A stretch of 64,000 nucleotides of DNA, taken from the NCBI GenBank assembly GCA_963741305.1, contig CAVUHL010000003.1, forward strand, positions 7,068,001 through 7,132,000. Reading direction: 5' to 3'. Of this stretch, positions 45,057 to 53,503 are shown piece after piece (the first letter of the stretch is position 1; the number at the start of each line of letters is the position of its first letter). The notes under the pieces are model-generated. The model saw nothing but the letters and a program-made list of their open reading frames with translations. It was not told the origin of the DNA and did no database searches. The translations under genes and the position numbers were made by a program. This DNA is from DATMER01 sp963741305 (GTDB lineage: Bacteria; Acidobacteriota; Thermoanaerobaculia; Multivoradales; UBA5704).

Positions 45057-45490
45057 CGACGGCGAGCTTCACGGTGCGCGCCACGGTCCACCAGAGCGCA
45101 CGCTGGAAACAGGCGGCAGAGGGGGAAGGCTTCGCTTCTGTCGGATCGTGGGCAAGCCGCGCCCTGGATGCTTATCTAGAAGCGCGCTCCAGGGCAGGCA
45201 GGCCGATCCCGTTGTCCTGGCACCGTGGGCGTTTCCGCGTCGTCCTGGACGGCGCAGAGATCACGGTGCGGGGGATGGTGTCCCCTCCCTTCGCCTGCTT
45301 CAGGGGAACGGCTGAAGGCCCGGTTGCGGGTCACAAGTTCACCTTGATTCACCTGCCTACCGGCAAGCTGATTGCCACGTTGCGCCGGGCAGGGCAGGCC
45401 CGCTCCCTTGCCGCCGAGCTGGCACCCGCCTACGCCCGGGGGGAGGCAGTCACCGCTACCGTTGAACGTCACATCTCAGAGCAAACGTAG
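45047..45490 (+). CDS. Transposon passenger protein, unknown
   Basis: A 147-residue protein. The N-terminus (ASFTVRATVHQSARWKQAAE, then SVGSWASRALDAYLEA) looks like a ribbon-helix-helix or similar small DNA-binding unit. The rest is beta-rich (KFTLIHLPTGKLIATLRRAG), with no family recognised. It is translationally coupled to the preceding ORF and may help regulate the element. Confidence 0.55.
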   Translation: MAMTTASFTVRATVHQSARWKQAAEGEGFASVGSWASRALDAYLEARSRAGRPIPLSWHRGRFRVVLDGAEITVRGMVSPPFACFRGTAEGPVAGHKFTLIHLPTGKLIATLRRAGQARSLAAELAPAYARGEAVTATVERHISEQT

Positions 45491-45540
45491 TCTCCACGGG
45501 CGGGAAGGTTTCGGCCTCCCGCCCGTGTTACCCTAGTACC

Positions 45541-45774
45541 ATGCCTAAGCGCCCACGCAGACCCCGTGACCCCAACGAGCTCGCGCACGCCGTCTTCCTC
45601 GAAGCCATAGGCGAAGCTCCCCCGGCTGAGCCCGAGCGCGAGAAAAACCCCGCTGCGGTTGCCCTGGGGAAGCTTGGTGGAGTGAAGGGGGGGAAGGCCC
45701 GCGCCGCGAAAATGACGCCTGAGGAGCGGGCGGAGAGCGCTCGAAAGGCCGCGGCGGCGCGGTGGGAAAAATAG
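45541..45774 (+). CDS. Small basic histone-H1-like/KGG protein
   Basis: A 77-residue protein with a C-terminal glycine-lysine motif (GKLGGVKGGKARAAKMTPEE, then SARKAAAARWEK) typical of small basic nucleic-acid-binding proteins. Similar peptides recur in mobile elements. It lies within the transposon between the passenger ORFs and the XRE unit and could bind DNA or RNA; no function is demonstrated. Confidence 0.6.
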   Translation: MPKRPRRPRDPNELAHAVFLEAIGEAPPAEPEREKNPAAVALGKLGGVKGGKARAAKMTPEERAESARKAAAARWEK

Positions 45775-45783
45775 GGCCAGTCC

Positions 45784-46245
45784 CTAGAAACCTGCCGCTG
45801 CCTCAAGCTCCTCAAGGTCCAGGCTGAAGTCAAAGCTCATCTGAATCGGGCTTTCGACCGCTGTGTTGTCATTGAAAGAGTCGACGTCGGTCTTCAACTG
45901 CCTACAGTCTCCAAGTATCTGGTGCCGTCGCTGCTGGAAGGCTGTCTGCATGTACTGTCTGGAAGCGGTCCGGATGTCCGCCCAAAGATCCAACTGCTGG
46001 CCGCCCTGAGTTAAGCGCGCGGCATGTTTTGTCCTCACCGTTCTACCCTGCGGATCTACGTAGTAGTCCTCCCGCATGGCCCTTGCGATCTGGTCCGCGC
46101 ACTGATCGATGTAATCGGAGGGCTGAGGCTGCCAAAGGCCGTTGTTAACCGCCCAAGCCGCAATCTCGCGCGCGGTAGCCTGATCTTTCCCTTCTTGCGC
46201 GAAGAATCGATCAGCAATTCGTCGCAGTTGCTCACCGTAACTCAT
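45784..46245 (-). CDS. Partner protein of the XRE/ImmA gene, unknown
   Basis: A 153-residue protein. Start ATG at 46245 is chosen because it overlaps the stop of the XRE/ImmA gene (ATGA), which gives translational coupling; a longer frame upstream is less likely. Visible features are an N-terminal helical part (GEQLRRIADRFFAQEGKDQA, WAVNNGLWQPQ) and an acidic C-terminus. The WAVNNGLWQ pattern suggests a wHTH-like unit, but no family is claimed. Confidence 0.6.
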   Translation of the reverse strand: MSYGEQLRRIADRFFAQEGKDQATAREIAAWAVNNGLWQPQPSDYIDQCADQIARAMREDYYVDPQGRTVRTKHAARLTQGGQQLDLWADIRTASRQYMQTAFQQRRHQILGDCRQLKTDVDSFNDNTAVESPIQMSFDFSLDLEELEAAAGF

Positions 46246-47405
46246 CCTGTGACCTGATTCCTTTCTCTGGTTGTGAGGGTTGGCGTAAAGCCCCACCCAT
46301 CAGTGATAGCCGAAGTGGCGACTGTCTCTCTTACCTTAGCCAAGAGGCTGCGGTTTTGAGCGTAACCTATCTCGCCGCGGTGCTGAAGCTGTCCCACAAC
46401 AATGCCCGGGTGTACCTTGATGCGGCCTGCAAAGCCCACGATTCGCTGACGCGAGTAAAGAGGCCCCACGCGCACTATGAAGCTTTGTAGTTCCGCTGGG
46501 TCCACTAAATACGACACCGCGAAGGCGTCTGCGGCCTTCTCGCTTGGCGGCTTGTCCGAGAGTCGCGATTGATCCCCCACGAGATCGACATCGATAGGAA
46601 CAGTTTCACCGCGCAGGCCGTCCTGTGCTCTTACGTGAGCAACCTCATGCATGAGAGTGTGCCAGAAACTATCGATTCGATCAAAACGGATTGAGAGCGC
46701 GACAACAGGAGACTTGCTGTCGAGCCAAAAGCAGGCACCGTCGATTTTCGATCCTGTCAACGGCTCGACTAGAACCAGTCGAATACCCGCTGCGGCCAGT
46801 AGTCCAGGGATGCGTCGTGCTTCTGGTGCATGCTGAAGCAATGTCTTGAGTTGAGCTAGCGCCCCGTCCAGCTTCGATGGCGTGAAGGGCTCCGCCTGCG
46901 TGGCCATGGCAAGTTGGCGAGCACGGAAAAGCCACGCCCACTGCGGTGCCGTTACCTCGGAGTATGAGGATGACTTCCGCGCAGCGTGGGGCCAGAGTTC
47001 CGGTTCATCCTCAAGAGATTGAATTCCGAAAAACCTGAGAACTCTGCGCTCGAGGACTTCAACGTCGTCTGACGGTTCAATCCACCCCCGCCGGATCATT
47101 TCGGCAAGAACCGGCGCCCTCTTGAAGAGCCGCGCACGTCGTGCGATTCCGTTATCGACCTCGCCAACATGGGAGAGCTGATAGGCGGCCTCCAGGTCGA
47201 GCCAATACTTAGGCGTGGTGCCAAACGCTGCGGCGAATTCATTGGCAGTACGAGGCGTAATGCCCCGGGCGCCCGTGACAATTTCATTGATTACCTTGGG
47301 GTCTCGGCCAAGAATTCGGGCAAAATCGAGCTGCGACCACCCGCGGACCTTCAACTCTTCGGCTAGCTGCTCGCCAGGGCGAACGACTCCAGAGACTTCA
47401 TCCAT
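46242..47405 (-). CDS. XRE-family regulator fused to ImmA/IrrE metallopeptidase domain
   Basis: A 387-residue protein. Residues about 10-75 form a helix-turn-helix of HigA type (SQLDFARILGRDPKVINEIV). The C-terminal half is an ImmA/IrrE-type zinc metallopeptidase with TLMHEVAHVR (HExxH, about residues 253-257) and the later acidic ligand region EKAADAFAVSYLV. Such fusions act as self-cleaving or partner-cleaving regulators of mobile elements and toxin-antitoxin systems. It is coupled to the small downstream gene and divergent from the transposase, which suggests control of the element. Confidence 0.85.
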   Translation of the reverse strand: MDEVSGVVRPGEQLAEELKVRGWSQLDFARILGRDPKVINEIVTGARGITPRTANEFAAAFGTTPKYWLDLEAAYQLSHVGEVDNGIARRARLFKRAPVLAEMIRRGWIEPSDDVEVLERRVLRFFGIQSLEDEPELWPHAARKSSSYSEVTAPQWAWLFRARQLAMATQAEPFTPSKLDGALAQLKTLLQHAPEARRIPGLLAAAGIRLVLVEPLTGSKIDGACFWLDSKSPVVALSIRFDRIDSFWHTLMHEVAHVRAQDGLRGETVPIDVDLVGDQSRLSDKPPSEKAADAFAVSYLVDPAELQSFIVRVGPLYSRQRIVGFAGRIKVHPGIVVGQLQHRGEIGYAQNRSLLAKVRETVATSAITDGWGFTPTLTTRERNQVTG

Positions 47406-47530
47406 GTAGATTCATTACCTCCTGTCCATCCAGCCTAGATGATCTAGTGATACGCTGTCAACCCCTCTCCCCCGGATGGCGGGGGAGGACCAAAACAAAC
47501 TTCTTGACTTTGCGAGGGCGCTCACGCATA

Positions 47531-48421
47531 ATGTCTAGTATGGCAAACGTGCTCAGCACCGCGAAGCGAGTCCAGATCGTGTCCGCCCTGGTGGAGGGCT
47601 GCGGCATCCGCGCTACGGCCCGCATGGCTGGCGTCTCGAAGGACACCGTCATGAAGCTATGGCGGGAGATCGGCGACGCCTGCATCCGCATGCAGGACGA
47701 GCAACTCCGGAACCTCCCGTGCAAGCGGATTCAGGTGGACGAGATCTGGAGCTTCGTGTACGCCAAGGCGAAGAACGTCCCGCAGGACAAGGTCGGCACG
47801 TTCGGCTTCGGGGATGTCTGGACCTTCACCTGCGTGGACGCTGATACCAAGCTGGTCCCGTCCTTCCTGGTGGGAACGCGGGACAGCGGGTGCGCGACTG
47901 AGTTCATGCAGGACATCGCTTCCCGGCTCGTGAACCGTGTCCAGCTCACGACGGACGGACACAAGATGTACCTGTCTGCGGTAGAGGATGCCTTCGGCGG
48001 GGGCGTGGACTTCGCGCAGCTGGTCAAGCACTACGGTGCCGCTCCGGAAGGTCCAGAGGTGCGCTACAGCCCCGCGATCTGCACCGGCACGTCCAAGTCA
48101 GCGGTCCAGGGTTGCCCCGATCCCAAGCACGTCTCCACCAGCTATGTGGAGCGCGCCAATCTGACCATGCGGATGTCCATCCGCCGCTTCACCCGGCTTA
48201 CCAATGCCTTCTCCAAGAAGCTGGAGAATCACACGGCGGCGCTCGGGCTGTTCTTCGCGCACTACAACTTCTGCCGCATCCACCAGAGCCTCCGGGTTAC
48301 TCCCGCGATGGCTGCCGGAGTTGCCTCCTCGGTCTGGTCTGTGGAGGATCTGGTGGAGCTGCTGTCTGACGGTGCGACGGGCAAAAAGCGGGGGGCTTAC
48401 CGCCCCCGGAATTCAAAGTAG
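47531..48421 (+). CDS. IS1-like transposase
   Basis: A 296-residue DDE transposase. The N-terminal HTH (CGIRATARMAGVSKDTVMKL) precedes the catalytic core: VDEIWSFVYAKAKN, FTCVDADTKLVPSFLVG and LTTDGHKMYLSAVE supply the aspartates, and TSYVERANLTMRMSIRRFTR the glutamate. The start is at 47531 or 47540. The stop codon lies inside the right terminal inverted repeat, which places the gene flush with the element end. IS1/IS1595-like DDE families make 8-9-bp duplications, in agreement with the observed flanks. Confidence 0.85.
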   Translation: MSSMANVLSTAKRVQIVSALVEGCGIRATARMAGVSKDTVMKLWREIGDACIRMQDEQLRNLPCKRIQVDEIWSFVYAKAKNVPQDKVGTFGFGDVWTFTCVDADTKLVPSFLVGTRDSGCATEFMQDIASRLVNRVQLTTDGHKMYLSAVEDAFGGGVDFAQLVKHYGAAPEGPEVRYSPAICTGTSKSAVQGCPDPKHVSTSYVERANLTMRMSIRRFTRLTNAFSKKLENHTAALGLFFAHYNFCRIHQSLRVTPAMAAGVASSVWSVEDLVELLSDGATGKKRGAYRPRNSK

Positions 48422-48430
48422 GACACTACC

Positions 48431-48943
48431 CGGGCAGCCGCCCAAGTCGTCCGGGCAGCTGCCCAAGTCGTCCGGGCAGCTGCCCAAGTCGTCCGGGCAG
48501 TTGCCCAAGTCGTCCGGGCAGTTGCCCAAGTCATCCGGGCAGCCGCCCAAGTCATCCGGGCAGCTGCCCAAGTCATCCGGGCAGCTGCCCAAGTCATCCG
48601 GGCAGCCGCCCAAGTCATCCGGGCAGCTGCCCAAGTCATCCGGGCAGCTGCCCAAATCATCCGGGCAGCCGCCCAAGTCATCCGGGCAGCTGCCCAAGTC
48701 ATCCGGGCAGCCGCCCAAGTCATCCGGGCAGCTGCCCAAGTCATCCGGGCAGCCGCCCAAGTCATCCGGGCAGCTGCCCAAATCATCCGGGCAGCCGCCC
48801 AAGTCATCCGGGCAGCTGCCCAAGTCATCCGGGCAGCCGCCCAAGTCGTCCGGGCAGCTGCCCAAGTCATCCGGGCAGCCGCCCAAGTCATCCGGGCAGC
48901 TGCCCAAGTCATCCGGGTCATCCGGGCAGCTGCCCAATTAGCG
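48431..48943. repeat. Array C, right part (near-identical 21-bp units)
   Basis: About 24 units of CGGGCAGC(C/T)GCCCAAGTCATC follow the transposon. CCG and CTG versions mostly alternate, giving 42-bp dimers. Each unit has a GGGCAGCTGCCC or near-palindrome. Frames through it encode seven-residue repeats in several directions (for example SSGQLPK) and are not genes. The 145 bp from 48944 to 49088 carries no supportable feature. Confidence 0.9.
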
Positions 48944-49088
48944 TCCGGGCGTGGTGACGACGAGGGTGAGCGCTTCGCCTGGGCGCGGCGCGCGCAACCC
49001 GCAATCCGGGGTTGGCTTTCCCGATGACCGGCAGGCTTCCGGAAAAGCGCTCCTCACCGGCAACAGCCTGAGAAATGACGGGAAATCC

Positions 49089-50147
49089 TCACCTCTGCCA
49101 GAGCTTCTTCAGCGCCGCCCAGACGCTGCCGCTCGCGCTTCGTGGCATTGTGCCGCTGCCTCCCTGGGGCAGATCGAGGGACGCGAGAACGGCTTCGAGA
49201 GCACGGTCCACGATGTCCCGACTCCCCGGGCTCATGGATGTCGCGCATAGCAAGAGGAAGCTGCCCGCCACGTCCGTGGGCACCCAGACCCATTCAGTTC
49301 GATAGCTCCGGCCTTCTCTCTCCCCATTCCAGGCCAGGCGGCCAGCCTTCGACGGCAGCGCCGGCGAAGGCAGAGTGAAAATCTCCTCCCGGAGCACCTC
49401 GCCTCCGCTGCTCAGCCGCATGGCTTTCTGACTCTCGATCACATCCTCGAGATCCGCATGATCCGGCCAGCTGGCAAGCAGGGTAAGGATCGTGGGCTCG
49501 TACTCCCTATGCTCCCAGGGGCATAGCCGCATCATCACCCAGCCGTTGCCGTTCTCGGCCGCGCGAAAAGCCCAGCCTTCGGGGACGAGCAAGCTGAATC
49601 CACCTATCCCCAAGCGGGACCGTTCATGGTCGCGGCGCGAGTACCGGGCAACCCATGCCTGCCCTGCCTCGTCATGGCTCGCAGCACCTTCAGCAACGAG
49701 GAGGAGCCAGGGGCGGGACTCCAGGATCTCCCGAACCGCAGGCGGAAGCAGCTCCTCGCCGAGCAGATCCAGGTCGCCCACGAGTCGAAGCTCCTGCTCG
49801 CCGCTGGGGATATACCGCTGGGAAAACGTGACTGGATGGCTGAGGCCCTTGCCGCCCGCTTCCACGAGCAGAGCCCTGCCCGAGGAACCCAGATCCTCGT
49901 CCCAGGCCAAGGCCCAACTGCGAAGCCGGCTACCTTGATCCGAGATGATGATTCGCCCCGCGATCACCTGCTGCTCGTAAGAATCGGAATCCGTGCGCGG
50001 TGCGACCAGCCGGGGGGACTCCATGTCATCGTCGGCAAAGATCGCGAGCGGCAGGGGAACGCCGTCGCCTTTCGTGGCAAGGTCCGCCTGGTGCGCCAGC
50101 AGCCATCCCGCGAGACGAAGGGCCTCTTCGTAGCACGCCGGTTCCAT
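49089..50147 (-). CDS. Hypothetical protein with C-terminal DUF1795/DcrB-like module
   Basis: A 352-residue cytosolic-looking protein with no signal peptide. The ATG at 50147 has GGGAG eight bases upstream; a GTG at 50153 overlaps the CPD-reg stop. The N-terminal half is unrecognised. The C-terminal approximately 150 residues (FSLLVPEGWAFRA, TILTLLASWPDHADLEDVIE) resemble the DUF1795/PsbP-like fold; this is a tentative match by pattern. The coupling to the large secreted CPD-reg gene suggests a joint function. Confidence 0.55.
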   Translation of the reverse strand: MEPACYEEALRLAGWLLAHQADLATKGDGVPLPLAIFADDDMESPRLVAPRTDSDSYEQQVIAGRIIISDQGSRLRSWALAWDEDLGSSGRALLVEAGGKGLSHPVTFSQRYIPSGEQELRLVGDLDLLGEELLPPAVREILESRPWLLLVAEGAASHDEAGQAWVARYSRRDHERSRLGIGGFSLLVPEGWAFRAAENGNGWVMMRLCPWEHREYEPTILTLLASWPDHADLEDVIESQKAMRLSSGGEVLREEIFTLPSPALPSKAGRLAWNGEREGRSYRTEWVWVPTDVAGSFLLLCATSMSPGSRDIVDRALEAVLASLDLPQGGSGTMPRSASGSVWAALKKLWQR

Positions 50148-50149
50148 GA

Positions 50150-53100
50150 TCACATCTCCCCAGGTTTGAGAAGGATGTCCTGAACCGCCACCCCGGGCCG
50201 CACCTCCAGCCGCAGATGAGTCTCCTTGTAGCCCGGCTTCTGTACGACCACGGTGTAGAGGCCGGTCGGAATGGAAAGCATCTCGAACGCGCCTTGGGCG
50301 TCGCTGCGTATGGTCGGGCCTAAGTCCGGAACCGCTTGCCCGGTGGCCGGATCCACGACGCGGAACTGGAGGGTCGCGTCCGGTACCGGCTCCCCGCCAG
50401 GCGCCAGGATGCGCCCTTGAAGGCCGCCCGTTTCGATGTCCAGCCGGATCTCCTGTCCCTCCTGGAGCTGGACGGTCCGATAGGTCCCCAGGACGCCCTC
50501 AGCTCCGTGGACGAGGAACAAGTGAGGGCCGGGCTGCAGCGGGCCAAGGGAGAACCTTCCTTCGAAGTCGGTTCCGGCCATGGCGTGGGAGTCCTCTTTT
50601 TTGAGAGACGCTGCGAGGATCTGCGCTCCCCGCAGCGGGCGGCCGTCGAGCAGGACGCGGCCGGAGAAGGTGAGCCCTTCTGGAAACTGGAGGTCCAGGA
50701 CCACCTCGGCCCCCGGCTCGACGACGACCTCCTCCTGGATTGCGCGGCCGCCATCGAACGGGTACGCCTTCACGATCCAGTCTCCGGAGCGGAGGCCGGG
50801 GAGGCGGTAGCGGCCCTGCTCGTCCACCAGGCTCGTTGGATTATCCCAGCCGACGAGGGTCTCGGCCTCGACCCGAATCCGGGAGAGCGCCTGCGGGGAG
50901 AGCCCGAGCACACGCCCGCTGATGGCGCCGCTGGCTTCCCGGGAGAGCCGGATTTCGAGCCCTTCCACTCCTGAGCTTCCCAGCCGCAACCTCTGGGGCT
51001 CGGACGTTCCATACCCCTTGGCGGACGCAGTGAGACGGTACTCTCCCTCCTGAAGGCCCGGGATCTCGAACGAGCCGTCAGCCTGCGAGTAGCCGTCTCG
51101 CCTTTCCATCCCCTCCCCCTCGGCGGCACCTGACTGCACGTGCACGCTGGCGGAGGGGACCGGCTCCCCTTCCTCATTGACCACCCGGCCGGAGATCGCG
51201 GCCCCCTTTTCGAACAGGAGATCGACCCGGGTGGTCCCCGGCCCCAGCCGGACGTTCGCTTCAGCACCGCGGCCGGTGCCGTGCATCGAGCCGGAGACGG
51301 AATACTCACCCGGAGCGAGGTCGTCGATCCTCACAATCCCGTCGCCGTCGGTCGCAGGGCGGTTGAATGGATGCCTGGGAATCCGAGGCCACGAAGGGGT
51401 CTTTGGCCAGACCATGATCCGCACGCCGGCCAGCGGGTTCCCCTCCCCGTCGCGAGCCCGGATTTCGAGGATGGCCCCGCGCTCCATCGTGATGGTGATG
51501 GGCTCGGGGTCGCGGTCCTGTGGCACCTGGACGCCTTTCCACCAGGTCTCGCTGTAGCCGCTCGCGGTGACCTGCAGGTCGAGAGGCCCCGGCTTCAGGC
51601 CGGTCTCCCGGAACTCGCCCGCGGAGTTGGTCCGGCCCAGAGACCCCATCGAATGGCTCCCGAAGCCGGTCGTGGAAATGGAATGGATCTCTGCATCCTT
51701 GACCGGCTCGCCGTCGGGTCCCACGACCCGGCCCGAGAGGGTGCGTAAGGGTTGAAGCTCGATCAGGACCGGCTCGGCCGTCGGCGCCTCGACGTTCGGG
51801 ACCGATTCCTGCGGGTGGGCCGGATGCTCGACCGACAGGGAGTACCGGCGGCCCCGCTCCAGGTTCTCGATCCGGAAGAGTCCGTCCGGGCCGGAGCGCG
51901 CGTCGGGAGGAGGCGCCTCGTCGATGTTCTCGACGTTGACGAACGCCCTCCTGGGATCGATCAGCTCATGCTCCGACCAGGTGCGGACGTGCGCCCCTTC
52001 GACCGCGCGGCCGCTCACGTCGGTCACCCGCCCCTCGATCGCCGATCCGGCCTTCAGGACGATCGCGCCGGCATCAACTTTGGTATCTCCCTCGGGCACC
52101 AGGACCCCGGCGCGCAAGGCGGACGCGTAGCCCGCGCGCCGGGCGAAGACCTGGAAGGTTCCCGGGATCAGGTGGGGGATCTCGAACGCCCCCGTGGCCT
52201 CCGAAGCAGTCCGGACAAGGCTGGCGGGCTCCGGGTTTTCCGCGTTCAACAGGATGACCTCGGCCTCCGCCACCGGGTTTCCGCTTTCGTCCACGATCCG
52301 GCCGGTTACGGTCGCGCCCGAGCCCAGGACGATGCGGGCCGGCATGGGCTGGCTATCAATCACAACCTTGACTTCGACCTCGCTGCGCCCATACCCCTGG
52401 CGGTGGGCGGAAAGCCGGTACACGCCCCCGTGCAGCAGCCCCGGGATGGAGAAGCTGCCATCGTCACCGCTGAGGAGCTGGGACATGTACCCGAGGGAGG
52501 AGAGATTTCTATACCGGGAAGGGCCCGGGCTGATCTGGATGGCGGCCCCCGCGATGGGCCCGCCCATCTTATCAACAACCTGGCCCCGGATCGCCGCCGT
52601 TCTTTTCAAGGCGACGGCGACAGGCTTCGCGGGCGAAGCGGGCTGAGGCTCGGACATCTCGTACCCCGGGGCCGCCACGGCGAAGAGCCTCCCGGCCGCG
52701 GGCACCGGCAGTCCGAAGGTGCCATCCTTCGCCGTGCGGACGGGCGGCAGGTCGGGCGGCAGTCCGCTCCAGACGAGGGCTCCGGCGATCGGCTTGCCTG
52801 TCTGGGCGTCCGCGACCTTCCCTCTGACCATCTCCAGCGGAGCCGGCCGGACGACTTCGAGCGTCCGGGGACGGGATTCGGGGCGCACGGTCACCGAGTC
52901 GTCCCTGACCCCGGAAGCCGCCTGGCCCAGGTAGAGAGGATCGGTGACGTAGACGTTCAGCTCCTCGTACTTCAAGCGCGGAAGAGTCAGCTTGCCGTCC
53001 GGACCCGTGACGCCTTGACGGTCGGCGGGCTGCCAGCCGAAGTGGTGGCGCCAGCGGGCGTTGTCCATGGACCGCGCCACCCGGAGCGCGAGCCCGGCGA

Positions 53101-53503
53101 GTGGCCGTCCGTCCCGTCCGAGCGCCTGGATCTCGAGGGTGGAGGGGCGCATCAGCTCCGCCGTGAGGAGGGAGACCTCCTCCACCACGGGAACAGCCAG
53201 GTGTTCGAGGGCAAGGCGGTCCTTCGCCTGCACGACCACCCGGTATGCGCCGCTTTCCGGGGCGAGCAGCTCGTAGGTGCCGTCCGGTCCGGTCCGGGTG
53301 GACTTGAGAGGCAGAGCGTCCTTATTGATAGGAACGGCAGGGTAGAGCTCGACCCGGGCACCCGCGAAGGGCTTTTGGCCCTCGACCACCCGGCCGGTGA
53401 TCCGGATCGGTTGGGCGGGTGCTGCGCTCTCACCTGTATGGTAAAAGAGCGCCATGACCAACAAGACGATCGCCGGAGCCGTCCTCACGCTCTTATTCTC
53501 CAT
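50150..53503 (-). CDS. Large secreted carboxypeptidase-regulatory-repeat protein
   Basis: A 1117-residue exported protein. The ATG at 53503 follows GGAGG by five bases, and the signal peptide is TAPAIVLLVMALFYHTGESA. At least ten tandem CPD-reg/transthyretin-like beta modules follow, each opening with a phrase such as ITGRVVEGQKPFAGARVELY, VRGKVADAQTGKPIAGALVW, VTGRIVDESGNPVAEAEVIL or ISGRVVNEEGEPVPSASV, and usually with a G-x-Y/F-x-L turn. No catalytic domain is present. Such proteins are thought to act as surface or assembly scaffolds. Its 5' end overlaps the divergent M20 peptidase gene by about 50 bp. Confidence 0.85.
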   Translation of the reverse strand: MENKSVRTAPAIVLLVMALFYHTGESAAPAQPIRITGRVVEGQKPFAGARVELYPAVPINKDALPLKSTRTGPDGTYELLAPESGAYRVVVQAKDRLALEHLAVPVVEEVSLLTAELMRPSTLEIQALGRDGRPLAGLALRVARSMDNARWRHHFGWQPADRQGVTGPDGKLTLPRLKYEELNVYVTDPLYLGQAASGVRDDSVTVRPESRPRTLEVVRPAPLEMVRGKVADAQTGKPIAGALVWSGLPPDLPPVRTAKDGTFGLPVPAAGRLFAVAAPGYEMSEPQPASPAKPVAVALKRTAAIRGQVVDKMGGPIAGAAIQISPGPSRYRNLSSLGYMSQLLSGDDGSFSIPGLLHGGVYRLSAHRQGYGRSEVEVKVVIDSQPMPARIVLGSGATVTGRIVDESGNPVAEAEVILLNAENPEPASLVRTASEATGAFEIPHLIPGTFQVFARRAGYASALRAGVLVPEGDTKVDAGAIVLKAGSAIEGRVTDVSGRAVEGAHVRTWSEHELIDPRRAFVNVENIDEAPPPDARSGPDGLFRIENLERGRRYSLSVEHPAHPQESVPNVEAPTAEPVLIELQPLRTLSGRVVGPDGEPVKDAEIHSISTTGFGSHSMGSLGRTNSAGEFRETGLKPGPLDLQVTASGYSETWWKGVQVPQDRDPEPITITMERGAILEIRARDGEGNPLAGVRIMVWPKTPSWPRIPRHPFNRPATDGDGIVRIDDLAPGEYSVSGSMHGTGRGAEANVRLGPGTTRVDLLFEKGAAISGRVVNEEGEPVPSASVHVQSGAAEGEGMERRDGYSQADGSFEIPGLQEGEYRLTASAKGYGTSEPQRLRLGSSGVEGLEIRLSREASGAISGRVLGLSPQALSRIRVEAETLVGWDNPTSLVDEQGRYRLPGLRSGDWIVKAYPFDGGRAIQEEVVVEPGAEVVLDLQFPEGLTFSGRVLLDGRPLRGAQILAASLKKEDSHAMAGTDFEGRFSLGPLQPGPHLFLVHGAEGVLGTYRTVQLQEGQEIRLDIETGGLQGRILAPGGEPVPDATLQFRVVDPATGQAVPDLGPTIRSDAQGAFEMLSIPTGLYTVVVQKPGYKETHLRLEVRPGVAVQDILLKPGEM

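Larger units (their letters stand above)
44329..48430. mobile_element. 4.1-kb IS1-like transposon with passenger genes
   Basis: The termini are inverted repeats: left GGTAGTGTCCCATTTTGAA and right end (complement) GGTAGTGTCCTACTTTGAA. An 8-bp direct repeat CGGGCAGC flanks the element (44321-44328 and 48431-48438). Removing the element with one copy restores the 21-bp phase of array C exactly. The transposase lies at the right end. The passengers are three small plus-strand ORFs, a histone-H1-like peptide gene, and a minus-strand XRE/ImmA-IrrE gene with a coupled partner. The 44341-44499 stretch is the non-coding left end. Confidence 0.85.

Noticed and set aside
48397..48941. Long open frames on both strands in the 21-bp array (seven-residue repeats such as SSGQLPK).
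   Set aside because: Open only because the period is a multiple of three and GC-rich. No ribosome site, and repeat decay is not constrained to keep any frame.
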